Source: Paracentrotus lividus (Eukaryota; Echinodermata; Echinoidea; Camarodonta; Echinidae). From it: DNA of 64,000 nucleotides. Below, piece by piece: positions 63,535-64,000 of this stretch. Made by a program: the position numbers and the translations under genes. The notes beneath the pieces are model-generated. The model was given only the letters and a program-made list of their open reading frames with translations. It ran no database searches and had not been told where the DNA came from. Position 1 is the stretch's first letter, and every line of letters begins with the position of its first letter. The stretch covers positions 22,897,896 to 22,961,895 of the forward strand of contig CALNVZ010003426.1 of NCBI GenBank assembly GCA_940671915.1, written 5' to 3'.

Positions 63535-64000
63535 AGATTCCCTTTACTACATCTTATTAATCATCATGTGAAGAAAAAAATATCATGAAGTTACCCTGTG
63601 TACAGGGAAAGTACATGGACCTAAGCAACCTCTGCACTGGTGAAAATGCAGTTATTATTGATATTACCAGGCCTTCTATGTCATGCTCCTACATTCAAAG
63701 TTATTTCATGAGAATAATATTTTGGGGTATGATAATGATAAGTATATTTTATTACATTTTTAGAGCATTCGATACAAAAAGTTTTAATATTAAGTGCTTT
63801 ACAAAAGAGTATTATACTTTAAAACCGATATTAAAGTAAATCATGAGCAAGACTTTGAATAGTGAAGATTTAATTGGTGACATTTTTATAAGACACTGTA
63901 ATAATTTAGGTTTATAACTAACAAGTCGTGCAATAATTAATTACTCTCCTTTTCATTGCTTACTTATCTGCAGGTTTCTTGACAGGGTGAGAATCACAAC
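63535..64000. other. Right-edge sequence
   Basis: AT-rich. An ORF of 84 codons at 63585-63839 has no recognisable domain; its first part (KLPCVQGKYMDLSNLCTGEN) could be exon-like but no consistent splice model was found. Confidence 0.3.

Overview
The window looks like a draft assembly of a marine invertebrate deuterostome, most likely an echinoderm. This is an inference from several signs: small exons with GT/AG introns, AT-rich non-coding DNA, very many short inverted-repeat transposons, and foldback elements built from short iterated motifs like those described in sea urchins. Species cannot be fixed from the sequence. There is no bacterial-type operon, CRISPR array or rRNA.

Positions 763-27143 (+) hold the intracellular half of a receptor-type protein tyrosine phosphatase (RPTP). 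It has a juxtamembrane segment, a catalytically complete first phosphatase domain (D1), a degenerate second domain (D2) and a short tyrosine-bearing C-terminal tail ending at TAA 27141-27143. The ectodomain and transmembrane exon lie left of the window or were not recognised. The middle of the gene is present twice, at 9674-17898 and 17924-26223, separated by exactly 25 Ns. The two copies differ in exons mainly by single-base indels. All seven exons of the right copy are open and all seven of the left copy are frame-broken. I read this as a false assembly duplication, not a real pseudogene.

Positions 27144-41700 are gene-poor: the RPTP 3' UTR, several MITE-like elements, a decayed minus-strand non-LTR retrotransposon (RT with YADD, 32384-34060), and about 5 kb of a degenerate GGCGCCCCTAAGTTTAAG repeat arranged in opposite orientations around a core (35745-41075), with a TTAA-flanked piggyBac-like MITE nested in it.

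Positions 41788-56583 (+) hold a complete CNBP-type zinc-knuckle gene: three coding exons, seven CCHC knuckles, 185 residues. Its 11.5 kb first coding intron is packed with nested transposons. These include a 4.7 kb TTAA-flanked element with roughly 1 kb inverted arms and decayed minus-strand coding sequence, and MITEs with 9-bp target duplications.

Positions 57041-64000 contain MITEs, two promoter-like patches (CRE, NRF1) followed by ATG-donor exons, and a tentative four-exon small ORF near the right edge.

The most unusual signal is recurrent. At least seven elements carry a short degenerate iteron many times over, in several cases with the iteron inverted between the two halves. They look like one architectural class of foldback-like elements with unrelated iteron sequences.
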